Part shown: piece after piece, positions 60,847-64,000 of the stretch
How positions within the stretch are numbered: position 1 is the first letter of the stretch
Layout of the letters: each line of letters opens with the position of its first letter
Made by a program: the position numbers and the translations under genes
The notes under the pieces: model-generated
The model's input: only the letters and a program-made list of their open reading frames with translations
Database searches by the model: none
What the model was told of the DNA's origin: nothing
Assembly (NCBI RefSeq): GCF_023656515.1
Contig: NZ_JAMOFV010000006.1
Span: 3,580,036 to 3,644,035 of the forward strand
Length of the DNA: 64,000 nucleotides
Direction: 5' to 3'
Source of the DNA: Clostridium swellfunianum
Lineage (GTDB): Bacteria; Bacillota; Clostridia; Clostridiales; Clostridiaceae

Positions 60847-61409
60847 ATGATATTTGAAAAATTAAACGAAAAACATTTAGAAGATGCGGTGAGGCAGCCA
60901 GAGATTTGGATAAGCCTTTGAATATTGAGATTAATAAAGATTATTCCTACGAAGAAATACCCTTTAGTGAAGCTGGCTGCTTATTACCCTTGGCAAACCG
61001 CTTGGTTAGGCATCTTGGAGGAAGCCCAACTTATTTTCCATGTGTTGATTTTTCTGAGGAAAGCTTTCTTGCTAGATGTACTAGAAAGCAGTCGCGCATA
61101 TTTGTTGCCAAAAATATGGACGAGATTATAGGCTATCTTGAAATTATAAAGGATGGAGAAACTTTTATTTCAGAAGAAGCGGATATGCTAAATGTTTGTG
61201 GAGTGTATTTAAAGGAAGAATATCGTGGGAAAAATATACTTCAGAGCCTGCTTTCCTTTGTGCTTGAAGCCTTAAAGAAGGAAGGGAAAAAACGTTTGGG
61301 AGTAGATTGCGAGACTCTAAATCCTACTGCCTTAAGATTTTGGGGTAAGCATTTTGATAATTATACCTACAGCTTTGTAAGAAGAATTGATGAAAGAATT
61401 CTAAAATAA
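60847..61409 (+). pseudogene. GNAT acetyltransferase with an N-terminal frameshift
   Basis: ATG 60,847 with GAGGT upstream encodes FEKLNEKHLEDAV, a usual GNAT beginning, but this frame stops at 60,919-60,921. The next frame, from about 60,885, continues AARDLDKPL and codes the rest: NVCGVYLKEEYRGKNILQSL (acetyl-CoA loop) and LNPTALRFWGKHFDNY. A single-base deletion near 60,880-60,895 explains the break. The main domain could still be made from TTG 60,906, but that codon has no ribosome site. Confidence 0.6.
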
Positions 61410-61459
61410 TTCAAAAGAGAAATACATAAAATATATTCTAAAAAGATTTTGAAATAACC

Positions 61460-61490
61460 TTGACTCTTACCTTAGAGGAGGGCTTATGAT
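61460..61490 (+). promoter_or_regulatory. MerR/TipA-type promoter with 19-bp spacer
   Basis: TTGACT (61,460-61,465) and TATGAT (61,485-61,490) are separated by 19 bp containing a CTTACCTTAGAGGAGGG dyad-like core. Such overlong spacers are diagnostic of MerR-type activation; it lies just before the regulator gene. Confidence 0.8.
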
Positions 61491-61510
61491 TATTCATGAG
61501 GTGAGGAATT

Positions 61511-62269
61511 ATGCTATACACGGTGAAAGAAGTTTCAGAGTTAACAGGAGTTACAATAAAAACACTCTATCATTATCATAAAATTGGATTGCTCAAGCCC
61601 TATGAGATAACAGATGCCGGCTATCGTCTCTATGGGGCAAAAGAACTTGAACTTTTGCAGCAAATATTATTCTACCGTGAGCTTGATTTTTCACTGAAGG
61701 ATATTATTAAGGCACTTGAGGATGAACCGAATCGATTAGAGTGTTTAGATAAACAACAGAAGCTGCTCTTTGCGCGCAAGCAGAGACTGGATTGTTTGCT
61801 AAAAACTATAGATAAATCGATTGTCCTTGGAAAGAAAGGAGAAGTTATGGATAAATCTAAAATGTTTAACGGACTTAATAAAGAAGAGTGGGAAGGTGCA
61901 CTTTCTGAGCAGAGTGAATATCTTAAGGATAAATACGATTATAACATGCCAGAGGTTGAGGAAGCTCAATTGGATAATATGAATGAACAAGCTGAAGAAG
62001 CGCAGAAGTTTATGGATTATATAAAAGCTGCTCTTAAAGGTGGAAAGAAGCCTAATGATGAGGACATACAAGAAGCCTTGAAAAATCATATTGCATTTTT
62101 AAGCAGTCATGGTCATAACCTTGATGCGGGGACATTTGCAGCACAGACAAAGTTTTTTATAGAAGATGATTTTCATAGAAGTATGCTTGAAAACCAGCAG
62201 GTTGGACTTTCTTACTACCTTTATACAGCCGCAGAAATGTATGCAGCTTTAAATAAAGTCAGTAAGTAA
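61511..62269 (+). CDS. MerR family regulator with TipAS antibiotic-recognition domain
   Basis: A 252-residue TipA-like activator. Residues 1-70 are the MerR winged helix (YTVKEVSELTGVTIKTLYHY, HKIGLLKPYEITDAGYRLYG), then a dimerisation coil (LLFARKQRLDCLLKTIDKS). Residues about 130-250 form the TipAS domain (DKSKMFNGLNKEEWEGALSE and DAGTFAAQTKFFIEDDFHRS). TipA proteins bind thiopeptide-like antibiotics and activate their own promoter. The overlong promoter upstream supports autoregulation. GAGGTGAGG precedes the ATG. Confidence 0.92.
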   Translation: MLYTVKEVSELTGVTIKTLYHYHKIGLLKPYEITDAGYRLYGAKELELLQQILFYRELDFSLKDIIKALEDEPNRLECLDKQQKLLFARKQRLDCLLKTIDKSIVLGKKGEVMDKSKMFNGLNKEEWEGALSEQSEYLKDKYDYNMPEVEEAQLDNMNEQAEEAQKFMDYIKAALKGGKKPNDEDIQEALKNHIAFLSSHGHNLDAGTFAAQTKFFIEDDFHRSMLENQQVGLSYYLYTAAEMYAALNKVSK

Positions 62270-62291
62270 GGTTTTAAAAGTGATATAAGTA

Positions 62292-62331
62292 AAACAATAA
62301 GAGGCAAGCTGTAGCTTGCCTCTTATTGTTT
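62292..62331. terminator. Terminator with about 18-bp stem
   Basis: AACAATAAGAGGCAAG and CTTGCCTCTTATTGTT pair over a short loop (AGCT..AGCT), ending in a TTGTTTAAA tail. It closes the merR unit. Confidence 0.85.
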
Positions 62332-62457
62332 AAATTGATTAGTATTGTTACTTATTTCATAAGCTAGTATTAGGAGGAAGTTTATTCTGTATAATTTTAT
62401 ATTTTAAATTTACATATAAATATAACAGGCTTAGAATTAATATTAGGAGTTGATTTA

Positions 62458-63009
62458 GTGAACGAAAAATCAATGTTAAAAATGAAAAAATCCGTACTTA
62501 TTTCCATACCAGTTCTTTTCATTATTAGCGGACCAATGCACTTTTTGTTTGAGCTATTAGGTGAGGCTCCTATCATCGGGGCGATTGTTCCAGTTAGTGA
62601 AAGTCCTTGGGAGCATCTTAAGCTGGTGTTTTATCCAATTCTTTTCTGGTGGCTTATATTTTATGCAAGAGGCAGAAAACAGGAGGACTTTTCAAAAGAG
62701 AAGTGGATTGCAGCTGCTTTTGCCGCAGTGCTATCAGCAGTACTAACTATTTTTTTCATCTTTTATTCCTATACAGGAGCCTTTGCGGTAGAGTTCCTGG
62801 CTTTTGATATTTTCTCATCCTTATTTGCTACAGCGGTAGGTCAGTGTTTGGCATATCATATTTTCAAGTATTCTAAGCCGACCAAACCTGCTGCAGTTAT
62901 AGCATTTTTAGGAGTTGCAGTACTCCTGGTTATGTTTGTTGCCTTTACCTATAACACTCCGCATGTACCTCTATTTTTAGATAGAAATACTGGAGGCTAT
63001 GGTATATAG
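62458..63009 (+). CDS. DUF6512 family membrane protein
   Basis: A 183-residue membrane protein starting at GTG 62,458 after AGGAG. About five hydrophobic helices are visible (VLISIPVLFIISGPMHFLFE, LVFYPILFWWLIFY, AAFAAVLSAVLTIFFIFYSY and others). GEAPIIGAIVPVSESPWEHL is the conserved segment of DUF6512. Its function is unknown. The gene stands alone between two hairpins. Confidence 0.82.
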   Translation: MNEKSMLKMKKSVLISIPVLFIISGPMHFLFELLGEAPIIGAIVPVSESPWEHLKLVFYPILFWWLIFYARGRKQEDFSKEKWIAAAFAAVLSAVLTIFFIFYSYTGAFAVEFLAFDIFSSLFATAVGQCLAYHIFKYSKPTKPAAVIAFLGVAVLLVMFVAFTYNTPHVPLFLDRNTGGYGI

Positions 63010-63023
63010 GATATAGCCTCCAG
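62990..63023 (+). terminator. Weak hairpin overlapping the DUF6512 stop codon
   Basis: CTGGAGGCTAT and ATAGCCTCCAG form an 11-bp perfect stem with the stop codon in the loop. There is no T-run after it, so termination is uncertain. Confidence 0.5.
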
Positions 63024-63165
63024 CCGTAAAACAACACTATATGCTGGAATTGGCTTATTTGAATAAAAAATAGTTATTGAATTACATTCAGGTTAGTATA
63101 CAGGGGTTGTTTTTTAATGGTAAACTATTATATACAATTACTTAGATAGAAAAGGATTGATTTTT

Positions 63166-63266
63166 ATGAAAAATTCAAGAAACCCTAATACTAATCATCC
63201 ACCAGCTGCATCATATGTACATTAGTTGGTGACTTTGATGCTTGGGCATGTAAAGAGGTTAAATAA
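63166..63266 (+). pseudogene. Short degraded frame after the DUF6512 gene
   Basis: ATG 63,166 with AAAGGA upstream reads KNSRNPNTNHPPAASY and then stops at 63,223; an overlapping frame continues TLVGDFDAWACKEVK to a stop at 63,264-63,266. The two may be halves of one small protein broken by a frameshift. The rest of 63,024-63,471 holds only the terminator below. Confidence 0.25.
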
Positions 63267-63311
63267 TACTATGTTTCACTTGTAAAGCTAAAGAATAGCT
63301 CTAACTCAAAA

Positions 63312-63343
63312 TGAAAGACCATCAATGAGATGATGGTCTTTCA
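63312..63343 (+). terminator. Hairpin terminator before the response regulator gene
   Basis: TGAAAGACCATCA and TGATGGTCTTTCA are exact complements around a 6-base loop; a weak T content follows. Confidence 0.65.
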
Positions 63344-63471
63344 CAATTATGAGTCCGTAGAAATTTAGAGTTATTAATATGTTATAGACAGAAGAATGTA
63401 ATAAAAAGAAAAGAGGTGGATTTTAGTGAGAGTTTAGCTATTGCTATGCACTCTCTCGCTAAAGATAATAT

Positions 63472-64000
63472 ATGTTTAGCATTATGATTGTTGAAGATAA
63501 TGAGCAGCTTCAAAATGAGATAGGAAATTTATTAACCCGCAGTGGGTATCGCATTATGAAAACTATGGAGTTTGACAAAATACCTAAGCTTGTGAAGGAG
63601 AGTAATCCACATTTAATCCTATTGGATATTAACCTGCCCCAAGATGATGGATTTAAGATATGTACAGAAATACGTAGTTTTTCAACAGTACCAATTATAT
63701 TTATTACAAGCAGGGATACAAATGTAGATGAACTTATGAGCATAACCTTAGGAGGAGACGACTTTATTACAAAGCCATATAATGCTCAAATTCTCCTGGC
63801 AAGAATAAATTCGCTGTTAAAGAGGGCATACCCTGATGAAAAGGCAGGAGACTTTATAGAATATAACGGAGTTAAATTAAACATACTGTCCAGCAAAGTT
63901 GAATATAGGAATAAAGAAATAGAACTTACCAAAAATGAACTTAAAATACTTCATTACCTATTGATTAATAAGGGAAAGATAGTATCAAGAGTAGACATTA
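63472..64000 (+). CDS. OmpR-type response regulator (partial, runs off the window)
   Basis: The first 176 residues of a two-component response regulator. The receiver domain has FSIMIVEDNEQ (acidic pair), the phosphoacceptor Asp52 in LILLDINLP, and the conserved Lys in DDFITKPY. The winged-helix effector begins at about residue 128 (FIEYNGVKLNILSSKVEYR, LTKNELKILHYLL). The resemblance is to BceR-like regulators of antibiotic-responsive ABC pumps. The ATG at 63,472 has only a weak ribosome site; ATG 63,484 is the alternative. A histidine kinase gene should follow outside the window. Confidence 0.88.
   Translation, partial: MFSIMIVEDNEQLQNEIGNLLTRSGYRIMKTMEFDKIPKLVKESNPHLILLDINLPQDDGFKICTEIRSFSTVPIIFITSRDTNVDELMSITLGGDDFITKPYNAQILLARINSLLKRAYPDEKAGDFIEYNGVKLNILSSKVEYRNKEIELTKNELKILHYLLINKGKIVSRVDI

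Noticed and set aside
1-64000. tRNA, rRNA, CRISPR arrays or complete insertion sequences
   Set aside because: Looked for and not seen: no cloverleaf-like segments, no regularly spaced repeats and no transposase or integrase motifs.

Overview
The window is AT-rich, gene-dense DNA from a low-GC Firmicute, most likely a Clostridium or close relative. This rests on strong AGGAGG-type ribosome sites, many TTG and GTG starts, U-tract terminators, and clostridial families such as CD3324, DUF6512, DUF2785 and DUF6273. I see no tRNA, rRNA, transposase or CRISPR array. All family names come from reading the translated sequence; no database search was run.

Region 1 (1-28,134) is accessory 'small toolbox' DNA. 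It holds single genes and two-gene modules: acetyltransferases, five class I methyltransferases, a radical SAM enzyme, and regulator-target pairs (PadR with DUF2812, TetR with an alpha/beta hydrolase, an ArsR-like protein with an MFS pump). A MerR/GyrI regulator and an Hsp70/J-protein pair resembling HscC/DjlC are also here. Three minus-strand genes (M28 peptidase, RsmH, carotenoid-desaturase-like oxidoreductase) interrupt the plus-strand series. Gene decay is common: a nonsense mutation in a P-loop kinase, fragments of a GyrI-type effector domain and of a TrmO/TsaA protein, and a remnant of a DUF4342 gene.

Region 2 (28,500-46,740) is the highlight. It is one long LacI-controlled locus: GH172 (DUF2961), LacI, DUF6259 protein, ABC sugar-binding lipoprotein and two permeases, GH116, a second GH172, a secreted DUF4185 (GH183-type) protein, FucU mutarotase, FucI isomerase, an AraB-like kinase and a TalC-like transaldolase. 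GH183, GH172 and one GH116 clade are the families known from bacteria that degrade D-arabinan, the polymer of mycobacterial cell walls. FucI is also a D-arabinose isomerase and AraB-type kinases accept D-ribulose. I infer a complete Gram-positive D-arabinan route: secreted endo-cleavage, oligosaccharide import, cytoplasmic exo-cleavage to D-arabinose, then D-ribulose, D-ribulose 5-phosphate and the pentose phosphate pathway.

Region 3 (46,780-56,150) is a second LacI-controlled sugar locus: ABC binding protein and two permeases, a metal-dependent amidohydrolase, a GH4 glycosidase, a PfkB kinase and an M20 amidohydrolase. Its substrate is not evident. Neither transporter has an ATPase gene, so both probably share a housekeeping MsmX-type ATPase.

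Region 4 (56,150-64,000) returns to mixed genes: DUF421, DUF4342, an S9 peptidase, a methyltransferase, an acetyltransferase with a 5' frameshift, a TipA-like MerR regulator, DUF6512 and the start of an OmpR-type response regulator. A roughly 40-76 bp inverted-repeat element occurs three times (16.4, 28.3 and 57.0 kb). Its first and third copies lie next to related DUF4342 segments, which points to an old segmental duplication followed by decay.
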